Part shown: piece after piece, positions 21,649-33,800 of the stretch | Layout: each line of letters starts with the position of its first letter | Position numbering within the stretch: position 1 is the stretch's first letter | Assembly (NCBI GenBank): GCA_019096065.1 | Contig: JAGUCH010000008.1 | Coordinates: 5,585,001 to 5,649,000 of the forward strand | Source: Paracyclopina nana | Taxonomy: Eukaryota > Arthropoda > Copepoda > Cyclopoida > Cyclopettidae | Direction of reading: 5' to 3' | DNA: 64,000 nt | Position numbers and translations under genes: made by a program | Notes under the pieces: model-generated | What the model was told of the DNA's origin: nothing | Database searches by the model: none | What the model saw: the letters and a program-made list of their open reading frames with translations, nothing else

Positions 21649-24600
21649 ATGACACATTTCAGCTCAGTAATGAAAGTCTACATGGATAAAGCTCTATTGG
21701 CAGCCAATGCAGCTGTGACAGTGTCCCCACCCAGCAATCACTTCAATGAGAACCTGATGCTGATGGAGTTCACCACTGAGAAGCCCGCCAGTCCCAAGCT
21801 GAACGATGACAAGTCTCTGGCTGCTGAGAAGAATACAGTGGATGAAGAGCTGGGCTTCAGTGTGGTCATCGTCCTCCTCTTTTTCGTCGGAGTGGTTGTC
21901 AATATTGCCTGCCTGGTCAGTCTTCGCAGGCATCGATCCACGTTTCATCGGTTCCTCAAAATGCTGGCTTGTTTCGACGCTTTGGTTGTCAGCTGTATTC
22001 TGCTGATGTATGCGCTGCCTGTAATGTCTCCGGAATACAAAACGGTGAGATGTACTACAATACATTTTAGTAGCGAGCTTCATCAATTCTGGCCCATGTG
22101 TGTGTAAGAAGAGCAAAACAGCCCGATTCCTAGTAGGTTGTGGCTTATTTTTGGGAAGGAGTTACCTCATATTTAAGTCCTCTTTTATCGACCAAAACTT
22201 GACGGAATTCATGGATGATAAATACTGTTTTTAGGTTTCATTTAATGCAATTACCTCCATGTACTGCAAGAAGACTATTTTTCGCCCTTTCAATGTTTAT
22301 CTGGAGGCTCTTGGGCAAAAAGGCTCAATTTCGAAGTGGCTAAGAAAACACGCCAATTGCGCTATTACTTACGTAAAGTTTTCAGCTGAAAACTAATTGA
22401 AGTCTTATAGGCAAACTTGGCTAATTTTCAGTTTAAGAATTTGAACGCATTATTGAGGATCGTTGATTTTTAATGTGATTTAAGGCCAAAGAGTAATATT
22501 ACTAAAGGGAGCAAGTTAGATGAAATCTCATTGAGCAATATATTCTAATTTATGTGGAAGCCATCTAGGAAAATGGTAACTTTGTAAACTAAACGTTTAC
22601 TTTCACTAAAATTGTGATGTTTATGCTTCGGTGAACTGAAAACTTTCGAGGAAAGTTAAAGCTGGCCCACTAATCAACAATGTGGGCGTTTTGACGAGAT
22701 TAACTCAAACTCTTTTTTCATTTCAATTAAAATCCAGCTAATTCCAGCTGCGATACCTATTTTGACTTGTTTTTTTAAAAGATCATCCTGGGAAGCCTTG
22801 CACTTGCTGAATAATTATTCATTAATGAAATGAGGGCGTTCTCATATTGGACTTTAGCTTACCAAAACTTGATTTTGGTTAACCAAAAACCAGTTTTCGG
22901 TAGGTAGCCACTACATAGAGCTTTACTAAAACCAGTTTTTGGTTAACCAAATTCAGGTTTTGGTAAGCTAAAGTCCAATATGAGAACGCCCTGTGAGAGC
23001 ATGAAAAACGAAAATTAGCAAATCATACCTGCGCAATATTTCCAACTCTTTGTTGTCTGTGAATGAATGTACATTTAACAAATGAAGGAGCTAGACTATG
23101 CAGACTGAATTCGCTTTAAAAAAAGAAGCTTTCATAGTAGAATGCTGGAAATTTTGGTATTTGCACAGCATTTCGTGCTGCTTCTTCCTCCTCCATTGCA
23201 AAGGATATGCAATACAAAAAAATGCTTTCATGCTATTTAGAACGTTGCCTTTCTCAATTTCATTACAAGCCCAGTGAACCTTGTGGAAGAAATGGCTATA
23301 GCAATTTGAAGTGGTTTCCATTATCAAGCTATCCTCAAATCCTCAAATGCATTTTACAAGCGGAGATGTAAAGAAGTTTTTTTGAATCTTTGTAGGTTGT
23401 ATTTTTGCCCATGGTTCCATTCTTCTTGCCATTGGTCCATATGGCTCTGATGGGATCTGTCTACTCGACAATTGTTATGAGTTTGGAGAGATACTTGAGA
23501 CTCTGCAAAGTTCAAGTGAGTTGATTTTTTCTTTGCATAAGTCTCTGTTTCGTAACTCTTTCCATGCTATAAAAGTTTACCTAACAAATCTTGACGTAAA
23601 CCATTTTTTTCCTTCAGTCATTCATTTTCATCGCAGTTGCAATGTCATTATTGCAAATCATTACTTTTTTGCACTTTGATTATTCTTCCAAACGAAAAAC
23701 GTCTTTTCTCGGCGAAAAGCGAAATGTCGTCAAATTGCAAATGAATTATGCTCTATTTTTAGATGATGTCGAAACGAGCTGGAACCATTTGCTGTGTTTT
23801 CGTGGTCGTGTTTCCAATGCTCTTCTATTCCCCCAAGTTTCTCGAGTATCGATACCAAAAGTTTGTCCACAATTTCCCTTTACCCATTAATTGCTCCCAA
23901 TTCGTTGAAGAGCAACGTGAATTGGCAGAGTTCAACCAAAAGTTGCAATGGGTGAGAAAATAAGCGACTCCATTCGTGACATTAATTTTAACGCACCTAT
24001 ATCCAGCAGGATTCCATTAGCGGTTCTCCAATAAGGCATGGAAATGGACACAAAATGGATGCACCTCTGCCCAAGCCTGAAATGTACAAGCTGGAGTCGT
24101 TGCCCGCTCCATCACTGTACAATTACCCAATGGAATGCATGGACTTCAAATTCTCCCTCTACAACGAGTCAGACGACTATATACGAATCATAAAGGTAAT
24201 TAAGCTTCATTATTTAACATTCTATCGAGGAAAGTTCGCAGAAAGCTCCATTGTTCTAGCTACAATAGCAAATGCAGCGATCAAATTAATGCAGGGCTCT
24301 TCTAAGCATAATTCTACTACTTGAAATTCAAAATTCGGCAACTTATTTATTAAGCTCAATTTACTTTAAAATGAAACTCAATTGCTATCTGATTCTGAGT
24401 ACTAGCAGATAATTAGCTGTAGATGCAATAATTTATTTTGGTTAAGATTGATTTGGGATCTTTTTCCAGGGGAGGATGTGAAATGTCCCTTTAGATTTGC
24501 TTAATTAAGCTTTCTTGTACTTTTATTCGAGGCTCGTGGCTTAATTGTTTCTGCTTGCGATTCCCTGTCTCTTCTTATTTAAGTGATTAACTAGGACTTT

Positions 24601-26136
24601 TTCCGCTTGTGATTTGCAGCAAAAACGAGTCGTTTTCTTCCCGAACGCCACAGAAATCCGACGGAACCCGTACTACTACACAATTTATTGTGTGGGCCTC
24701 AACACGTGTTTTGCCACTTTACTCCCCTTGACAGCCCTCATTTACCTCAATTGCATGACCCTGCGAGCACTACGCATTTTGGGCCGAAACACATCTAGCA
24801 CGCCTGGTAACTCTGTGGATGGTTTTCGCCAGTTGGAGACAATCGTGGAGGAAAACTCGAATCAGTCTCGAGAGCAGCATCGATCAAGGTTACGAACTTC
24901 ATTACATACCTCATCTGCCGACCATAGAGGCAATAGATTCATCTGTGGATTTGATAATGGATCCTCCAGCTATGGACCAGGATATGAGTACAATGTTAGG
25001 TAAGCAAAAACTACAACAAAGTTGCCAACGTGGCCTTGATACATTAATTTCTTCTAGAAAGCTAATATTCATTTAACATATATTATTGCTTTTTAGTTGG
25101 ACAACACTTTTGGCATTGTATTAATGTTGGTTTAATTTAGTTGATACAAATATTATTATGAATCTTTCAATTTCCATAACTTTATTTAAACCTTGCATTG
25201 GCTTTTATGAACAATGAAAATTACTGGCTCTCTGGTACGCACACAATTCATTCAATGTTGGACAGAAAAGAGTAGTCACTCTTATCATGTGAATAGTTAA
25301 GCGTGCGGCAAACATTAGCTAAAAGGCTAACTTTCATTAAAGCAGTGTTTACACTCGATTTTTGTCCCAAAAGAAGGCTCTGGGAATGTTTAATTTTCGC
25401 TAACAAGTAGCAAAAATGCATAGGTAAAGAAAAATTCGAGCATTTTTGATATCAGCATCTTTACGGGGATAATCATGCATAAGCTGACTAAGTTCCATAT
25501 TATCTTATTGACCTGCTGCTCCCTTGGGAAAACGTCACTTATAAGTCTTACTAGTATGAATACACTGAAAGTGCCAACAATTTTCATTGCGCACTGTTCA
25601 TTTTCACTTTTTTTAGATTCAATAACCACGACCGTCGAGTGGAAATCGTGCACAAGGACTCTTTCTTGCAAAACTATGAAAACTTGCTGAGGAAAAAGGA
25701 AAGCCGACTGACTCGTATCTCCATTTGTATTGTGTGGCTTTTCATCATTTGCCATGTATGGAAACTCATTCCCACCGTGTATGAACTCTTGTACAGCGAG
25801 GTATGTTTATTTTCACCACTGCAATTATTCTTCAATTTAGAAAACAGAGAAAGCTCTCTCTTGAAATTGCGTAGGATAATGTGGCCTTAAATGACATTTA
25901 CTCTTTTTAGTTGCTTTCAAAGTTAAAAGAATTCTTATGACTTCCAAACCATAAAACTGTTTAAATTCTCACGTTCATTAATTATGTGAAATTCAAGTTT
26001 AAAATGACTTTGCTTATTTTAGGATGGGTTGGAGCTGCCCAGCTGGCCCGACTGGCTGATCACAATCAAGCATTTGTCTCACACTCTGATAGCATTCAAT
26101 TCTGCTGTGAACTTTCTCATCTATGCCATTTTGTAA
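21649..26136 (+). CDS. Class A GPCR, FMRFamide-receptor-like
   Basis: Seven exons join in phase: 21649-22044, 23396-23515, 23763-23951, 24010-24195, 24620-24999, 25617-25800 and 26023-26136 (522 residues). They carry, in order, TM1 and TM2; TM3 with the ERY box (VYSTIVMSLERYLRLC); TM4; the second extracellular loop; TM5 (ending MTLRALR); TM6 (ISICIVWLFIICHVW); and TM7 (FNSAVNFLIYAIL, a variant of NPxxY). The TM3 context GSVYxTxxxxLERY and the TM7 form resemble insect FMRFamide receptors, so a neuropeptide ligand is likely. The stop falls directly after TM7. A GTAAGG donor overlapping it (26132) could instead lead to another exon such as the open frame after 26172. An alternative start is the ATG at 21670. 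Plasma-membrane location is expected. Confidence 0.8.
22834..22991. mobile_element. MITE in GPCR intron 1
   Basis: A 158-base near-perfect palindrome opens GGGCGTTCTCATATTGG and closes with its complement. The arms continue inward through ACTTTAGCTTACCAAAAC, so it is nearly all inverted repeat with a short centre. It carries no coding capacity. Its tips resemble those of the larger foldback element at 47113, which suggests one transposase mobilised both. A clean target-site duplication was not found. Confidence 0.8.
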
Positions 26137-26503
26137 GGCAAAAGCAAAGGTGGCTAGCTCAGCATCAAGTCAATGATTTTGAGGCCTCCAGGCTTCAGTA
26201 TATCCCATGATACTCATCATCTGGTTAACTTGTCGCCAACAATATTGCTGACTCCACCTTTATGTCTGCTAAGTGATGAGAAATCAGCTGATGCCAGCAG
26301 AAATCAGCTGACATGTCAGGCCTATTTTTCGCCAAATGCCCTGACTGCTGTTATGTGTTACCCTCATAAATACCATTATATACATTCTATACTAGTTGTT
26401 TAAATCAAAATAAAAGCACAATAATGTTGACCCACCACGTGGGCAAAAAAGTAAACAAATCTCTTTAATTACCAAGTTTGCCAACTGGAAAAAGCACAGG
26501 GGA

Positions 26504-29500
26504 TTACAAATAACGAACGCCTTGTTTTTTGAGCTCTTCTTGGACTTGATTGATGTCCACATCATGACTGGATTTACCAGTCTTCAAGCTGACCGCAGCT
26601 GCCACGCCCGCGCCCTGGCCGGTCACTGTGCAGGCCATCATGTTGCGCATAGCGGCGTGCGAAGTGCGGTCACCCGCGACGCACCGACCCGCAACAAGCA
26701 GATTTTTCACCTTGGGAGGCACCATAATTCCGTAGGGAACCTGGCAAAATGCAGCAGCTTGTCAAGCAATTCAAGAGGAGCCTAATTTTCCAAAAGAATG
26801 GGAACGTGCATCTGCTAAATATAGAAAAATCTTCACAAAAGGAAAACTGAAGCTTTGATTGATGATCTCAATATAGTGCAAACTGAATTGAATAATTGAG
26901 TCCATTAATTAGCTAATTGATGCGAATAGGCTCAAGAGGCAAACAAGTACAGCTTTGGAACACACCAGTCAAAAAGCAATATTTTTGAAATTACTCACAA
27001 AGTACGAACTGATACAGATACGTATTTTGGATGTCTTGCACATCAGTTGCCATGTAATAGTCAACCTGGTGTGCCTGACATTCTGGCACAGGCCACACTG
27101 GGACTTTGCCAGAAACTTGTTTTTTTTCCATATAACCAACCAGAAGCACAGATGTTGCTTCTTGCGTCACAATGCGAAATATGAAGTGCCTACCTGAAAG
27201 TATCTGCCTGAAGTTGGCAAAATCAGGATGTTGTATCCATCAATGAATTCAGGGAAGATTCCAATTGAGTCTTCGAATTTTGCCTGATTTCTCACATCGT
27301 TTCCAGTCAAATTGTACCTGAAATCAAATCATTTCATCGACAATGCTGATACCTTATATCCAGCCATTTATTCAGCAATTAGTTAGACTCTTGTGCTATC
27401 TTTTAAGTTTGAGTTCCTTTTGCTAAGCTAAAAACATAAGTTTCACAGCAAAAATATTCCTTGCTCGTAGATTTCCTCCTACTCTCCAAAGAAACTTGAG
27501 GAAGAAGTCTCTTGTCCAAAAACTGCTAAATACCTTCCAATTATCTTCCTGGAATCCCTGGTACCAATGGTCATGCCAAAGTTTCTCAGTCTGGCCTTGG
27601 AAAATCCGGGTACTGTGCCCTTCAAGGCTGCAAGGGCATGCATGGCTTGTTCTCGGCCTTCCATTTCGGCCTTTGTCAAGTCCAGTACATTAGTGCAATC
27701 ATACCTGCAAAAATGATTAAAAAGCAAAAAAACTTCATGAATCCTGTAGCTGTAAGTATATGTTCCGTTTTTAGTGGCACATACTGTATTTTTTAAAATG
27801 GCTTTTTTAGTAAAAGGCTGCTTTACCCCATAACATGAGCCAAGTTGAGATTGGTAGCTTCTCCAGTTTCTCCTCTAATAGCTGACCAAGAGCCTCCGAT
27901 TTGTTCCGTTTGAGAAGTCTTGGGAATCAAGCCTTTTTCGCGAGCCTTCTCAAACTCCAAGTCCAAATATGGACTCCTCAGGTCATCTTCTTTCCCTGAT
28001 GTTTCCTATTACAAATAAAAAGGTCGGATCACGAGGAAAAATACATCTAACAAATACAATGTAATCAAATTTTACGACATAAATACTGACTGAGTTGAGC
28101 GATGAATAAACATTCTTTTTGATATCTACCTTAAAAAGCCAGAACATTGGGATAAGTCACAAAGTTTTTCACGAAACTGGAACACAGTGAAAATTACGAC
28201 TATGTGATTTTTTTCTCTATAATCCAATTTTTTAGGTAGCAGAGGGCCAAATTGAAAGAATACTCATTTGGCTCACATTTTGCCACTCAGGCAGAAAAAT
28301 TGTATCCTACGATAAAATGTCTTCAGCAGACGATCACCACATAAGTGCTCATGTGCAAGATTCGTATCTACAAAAATGTATCTTACAACAAAAGTAAAAA
28401 AAAATTTAAAACTTTGGGTTTTAAGGCCATGAACACCACATGCTTGCAGCAGTGTTCAGCTATGTCAACCAGTTGTTGCTCGTGCTAATAATTGCATTTT
28501 TCTCATACTTGCTGCCAAGTTCGGCTCCAGTCCCTATAATAGGCTGGTTTTTCTTCAGTGTAGCCTAAAAACTCCTTTTTGTCCACGCCTGAGCAATTGA
28601 AGACTGTTGTCATTCCCATGCTTTCCTTGGGATCAGTTTTTCTGAAAAATGTAATTGACAAAACTCAAATTAAAATTCCTAAACCGTTTTTGGGTAGTAT
28701 CAGAATGAAAACAAGTATTTTCAACATTTTTTTGATGATGGCCTTTTGGCCATTATTTTTTGGAGGGATTCTTGTCTTGCTTCATTAGTGGCACGTTTCC
28801 TCGACTGCGAGGCTATTTTTATAAGAGCTCACAAGAGGAAAACAGCCAGGGAATTACTCACATGTGAGCCTTCCATCACACACCTAAAAATCCACAATTT
28901 TGCACCATGCATTGGACCAAAAAAAACCTTGCAAATATCTAACAATGTAATCCGATTATAAAGTAGTCATTGTAAGAAAAGAGCAAAATTTGCATTTTTT
29001 GCATCTTTGGCTCAAAGGCACAAACTACAGTTTTACTCCTGCTCTTTCATAAGCAAACAAAAATAGGAAGTTAATATTTGCTTTCGTCACTATGATTACC
29101 GCTAATTAATAACCGTAGCTCACCTGTATTCTGCTCCTGCTAAGTGGGCGACGTCAGCATCTCCGGTACAATCAATCACACGTCCGGCCAAAATTGCTTT
29201 CCTTCCTGATTTGCTTTCGGTGATGATACCCTGAAAATTACAACAAGAGATTAGTTACATAAATTAAGCCCCTATTTATTAGCTCTTAAGCCTTCGCACG
29301 AAATAAACGCAAACTTCACCCAAGCAGCCAAGTTATGGGAGATTTGGAAAAAAGACGATTTTGAAAACTTCCTACCTTAAAGAGAAATATCTCCGTAAAA
29401 ATATTTAATGAGAAAAAAAACAAATGTAATGGCAATGGCCAAAATAAAATCGTTTATGTAAGACGTAGGTGAGTGCCAAATTGCTCACTTTGATGGTGTC

Positions 29501-30582
29501 ACCGTCCATGATGGCTTCCACAGCTAGACAATGCAGCAAAGGTCGTACTCCACTCTCCTTTATGAGGTGATCAGCCACAAGCTTTTTCAATAGAAAGGGA
29601 AACCTTAGATTAAGCAAAAGGTAATTTGATTGCTTGCCAACCTTGAAAAAATCTGCATCCAAACATTCGCTTTCGTTGAAAGGAAACTTCACTGTGCCAC
29701 CCATTTTGGCAGCCAATCTCTCCATTTCAATGCCAATGCCCTGAAAAGAACAAATAAAACGTGTTTTCCTGGTCGAGACAAGCTGATTTGCTGCACTTGA
29801 AATGTGAAAGCATTCCACCTAGCCCTAGCTTGATTTTTCTTATAATGAGGCGTTCATCTAATCAAAATCTTGACGTCATGGGCTGTTTTCCTCGTTTGCA
29901 TCAATTCAGTAATTTGGACTGAAATGCAAGCTTGAAGGTAGCTAATTGATCTGATGCAACATCTTTTTGAATTAGTCAAAAAGTCCCAAAAATGATTAGT
30001 TCAAAATGTTAAGATTTGAGTAGATGAACGCCTCATAATACATGTTTCAAGTCATGAATGGGATTTTTCTATGCCACTTGACATCTCACGTATCCGCTCG
30101 ACTTGACTTTCACATGACGTGGCAGTCAAAAAGGTTGGCAAATCAAATTTGTGATTTACTTCTGTGTCATTGATGCAGCCTTCATATCTGTACCAGGCTA
30201 TCGTCTCCATGCCCACTGTGGTGATCACGCCTCCAAAACACCCGAATTTTTCACACAGCATCGTATCAGCTCCTGCCCTGGCTGCGCTTATGGCAGCACT
30301 CAAACCACTAGGACCACCACCAACCACCAAAACATCACACTTGTCGAGAATTGGCACATTTTTGGGCGGCTCTGAAATTGAAGGTCAAAATTGATATCTC
30401 ACACATTATAGATAAGCAAAAGTATTTTTACCTCTGACAAATTCTCCCATTTCTCCATTATCAAACCTATCGGTGAAAATCTCCGTGACTTGACGCTCCT
30501 CGTCGGTTCTCACTTTGCCCTGAATTCCAGCCCATCGGTTGATCATTCGCTGAGCCCTTTCTTCATAATTCACAGAAGCCAT
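26504..30582 (-). CDS. Bacterial-type FAD-dependent oxidoreductase (FAD_oxidored family)
   Basis: Ten exons join in phase to give 501 residues: 30432-30582, 30160-30371, 29642-29740, 29489-29581, 29124-29230, 28509-28641, 27827-28005, 27534-27704, 27194-27317 and 26504-26740. Exon 2 carries the dinucleotide-binding motif DVLVVGGGPSGLSAA with the following acidic/Cys strand end. The middle has VIDCTGDADVAHLAG and TTVFNCSGVDK. The late part has the family signature GTRDSRKIIG and the closing FAD motif VAGRCVAGDRTSHAAMRN. This family is common in bacteria, where substrates are mostly undefined, and patchy in animals. No signal peptide is seen, so it is probably cytosolic. Ten exons show a long residence in an animal genome. 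The intron between exons 3 and 4 is in frame and only 60 bases. Transfer from bacteria is inference. Confidence 0.85.
29846..30035. mobile_element. MITE in FAD-oxidoreductase intron 2
   Basis: The 190-base element has termini TGAGGCGTTCATCTAATC and the matching complement at the right end, flanked by a direct TAA on both sides (29843-29845 and 30036-30038). A three-base TWA duplication with such tips is typical of PIF/Harbinger-derived MITEs. It holds no gene. A more diverged copy with like tips is at 62168. Confidence 0.85.
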
Positions 30583-30682
30583 TTTTTAGATAGCAGAAAG
30601 CACAAGACCGGTTATTTGTTGCTGTAAATAGTGCATTTATTTCATAAGCAGTCGCTCACATAAACAATCATGGTCATTTATC

Positions 30683-30803
30683 AACTTTTGTGATGTTTTA
30701 GCTGTTAATGGTGCTCCTTGGGAATTGAGGGCTGCCATAAGCGCAGCCAGAGTAAGAGCTGAAATGAGGGTGCGTAAAAAACTTGGATGACATTGAGGTG
30801 TTG
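30683..30803 (+). pseudogene. Decayed inverted fragment of FAD-oxidoreductase exon 2
   Basis: Read on the plus strand, this stretch matches the coding strand of exon 2 of the neighbouring minus-strand gene at roughly four in five bases across about 80 bases, including an exact 20-base run (GCTGCCATAAGCGCAGCCAG). Translated it gives CDVLAVNGAPWELRAAISAA against CDVLVVGGGPSGLSAAISAA in the live gene, so the glycines of the nucleotide-binding loop are lost. A stop follows soon after. It lies between the start of the oxidoreductase and the 3' end of ARP8, in opposite orientation. It is a relic of an inverted duplication. Confidence 0.75.
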
Positions 30804-30842
30804 TTATCAGGAAATCAATATTTACTCTGTGGACGATGATAC

Positions 30843-33800
30843 TCAAGCCCATGGAAAGGGGGCTTTTTCTCTTAGCAACTTTTGCCCATTTTTGGCCCAC
30901 TCTTTGGGCCCAATCCAGAGCTCTTGAGCAGATCCCAAGCAGGACAAAATAGCCGCACCCCTCCACGTGGTCTCATCAGCTGGAAAGCTTTTGGCATTGA
31001 TTTGAATGTCCATGGGATCTTGGCGGAACACAGGAGGAACCTGATGAAGAAATTTTGATGCTAAAAGTGCTCTGACCTTACAGGTTTATGTATCACCTGA
31101 AGTGCCAATCTTTGAGTGAGGAATTTGTCAGCCATGCGAAATTTCATTCCCCCTCCCACAATGAGTATTGTGCTGTACATTTTCTTTTTCATGTCATCAG
31201 TCGGGCAAGATTCGATGCTTTTTAAAATGGCCTGATCCAAGCTCATTAGGCTTGATGAGCTGCCCTCATTTCTGCTGTTCTTCACTGATGAGTCATCATT
31301 CATGATATCTAGCTCCTCTTCCATGACCTGAGAGTTATCGGGATCATTTTGTGAATCCCCCGGATTTGATTCTCCTGCCTGAAATGTTAATTCATGAATG
31401 ATTGATTACAAAAAACAATTGAACATTTTATCATATGACATTAGGCTAATAAGCTTGGGAATTGGTACTGATAAAGATGTTTGTTTTCACCTTTGTGTAC
31501 TTTCTGCTTGTTTCACTCAGGTAGATGTTGTCATGAGGGTCTTCTGGATCACCAGGGTTGATACCCATGTAAGTGATCCCATGTGATCCAGGAGCTTTGG
31601 TCAGCTCCAAAAGCTCAGTGTGGAAAAATGCCATTGGAGCCAATATGCATTCATCACTCAAGTAAACTATGTACCGAGCAGCATCGTCACTGCCTACAAA
31701 GAGGTCGCATTAGTATACCTTAAAACTTTTGCCTTAGACTCGTAACCTGGCGTTTTGACAAGAAAATGCTTTTCTGCTGTGCCACAAATGTCCAAATCCA
31801 GGTGGCAATTCTCAATTTTCAGCTTTTCAATCAATTGAGCATCAAAGGAGTTAGTTGCAGGTTGGCACTTTTTATACGGGAACTCGATTTGTTCAAGAAG
31901 GTGAAAGAACACCTGAAAGAAGCCAATTCACAATGAATTCATCACAAAATGTCACTATAGTCTGCCAGAGTACCTGTGAGATATCAGCTCCGCCATAGTC
32001 TAAGTGAATCCTTGTGTTCGGATGAGATATTCCATCTTCAACACAAGAAATGGAGGTTTTCTGATCGCCAACATCAATCACGCATCCAAAACCTGCAATA
32101 ATCAGTTAACTAAAAAAATCGAAAATGAATCGCACAATTATTTTGGATAGCCAAAATTAATCCAATTTGTAATAATGGTAAAGTGGATTTTTCAACAGCT
32201 ACAAATGCCGAAATTTGTATGCAAGCTCAAGTGGCTAATTAATCCGCTTTAAGTACCTAAGCCTGCTCCAAATGTGGCAGCCACGTGGTCTTGCAGAACA
32301 AAAGCCTGCCCAAAGCCAATTTGCGACAACGCCAGGGTCATATAATGTTTCACAAAAGGCCGTTTATACAGAGCAGGAATCACGATGACAGCTTTCAAGT
32401 TGGTAAAGTCCGCTTTTGGTATGCCCAGAATCTGCTCCACAGCGTAGCTCCAAATGGCCTCAAGGTCAGCCAAAATGGCCGTTTTCGATCCGCCAATGCC
32501 ATCATGGAGGTTGATGTCACCTCTTTTGAAGGGGAAGTGCAAATTGTAGTTTGCATCCGGATGAAGCTTGAGAACATCATCACCAATCACCAAGTCGGAT
32601 TTTGTATCAAGCCTGGAGGGAAAAGGAGGCTTTGACAAATGAAGCAAACATTAATAATTATTTTCTATCGAGATAGCTTTGTTTGCTTGCTCTATAAGCT
32701 CAACATAAATGGCCGTTATCTCTGGTAATACCCAGTATCTCACGGATCTTCACCATGAAAAGCTACATTACTTTTTTGGCTGTTTCAAGTGATTTAAGCA
32801 CAAATGGAATTTAGTAGAATTGTCATTCCTTCTTTTTTAATTACAGGTTTGCTATACACGGTAGAGGGCTTAAAATGCTTCAAACAATCTGGAACTAGCG
32901 CGAATTCATCCATGACATGTTCAACAGGCAATGCTTGCTATGTTGGCTTTGAACGTAAGCTATATCAGTTATATCCTCATTTTAACCAATCTAATGCTAA
33001 AATTCACGATCCTTCAGAAAAAGAAGATGGAACATACATGACGACAACTCGCGGCTGCGATAGCAGAAATTTCGAGGAAGGAACGTGCGAACTCAATGGA
33101 CCTTCCTATGGGTTATTGAATGGAAAATGCTATTGCACTGGTGACAATTGCAATTTGAACCCATCAAGTAAGGTTTCTGCCAAGCCTCGTCACCCGAATT
33201 TTGTCAATAATTATTATGTTCAGACATCACTTTGAAAGCTTATTGCTTGCATTTCAGTTTTGGCAAAAGACAGCTCGAGAAAAACATGCCATATCTGCAC
33301 CAGTTCTCAACAAGAATGTGCGTTTGAGGAAACCAACTCCACTATTTTATCAAAGTTTACTACTTGCCCCATCGGAGTCAAGTATTGCATAGTTTCAAAG
33401 TCATGGAATTCAGGTTCTGCCAAGATGCAGTACACTCGTAATTGCGAGCCAGAGTTAAGAGACGATGAGCCCGAGTTTGAAGAAAATTCAGTAGAAGGAT
33501 GCACTGCCAATAGCTGCACGTGTTCATCTAACAAATGCAACACTGGATTCACAGGCAAAATAGAAGCTTTACATATAAACCCACATTGATTCATTATTAT
33601 CTTCTAGGGGTGATGTGCAAGAAATACTCTCTGAATACGTGTTCGGACAATCCTTTTGATGTATCATCTTCAACTTTAAATTGCCTTTCTGGCACAACCA
33701 CATGCAAAGTCCGGAAAATCAGTAAGATTGAGCGTTGAAAATAACTCACTGACAGATCTGGATGAATGAATCCTAGGCCTTGACGGGACTTGCATGCAAT

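Noticed and set aside
29582-29641. In-frame peptide between FAD-oxidoreductase exons 3 and 4 as coding
   Set aside because: The 60 bases have a GT start, a pyrimidine run and an AG end. Removing them restores the usual family sequence between DADFFK and LVADHL.
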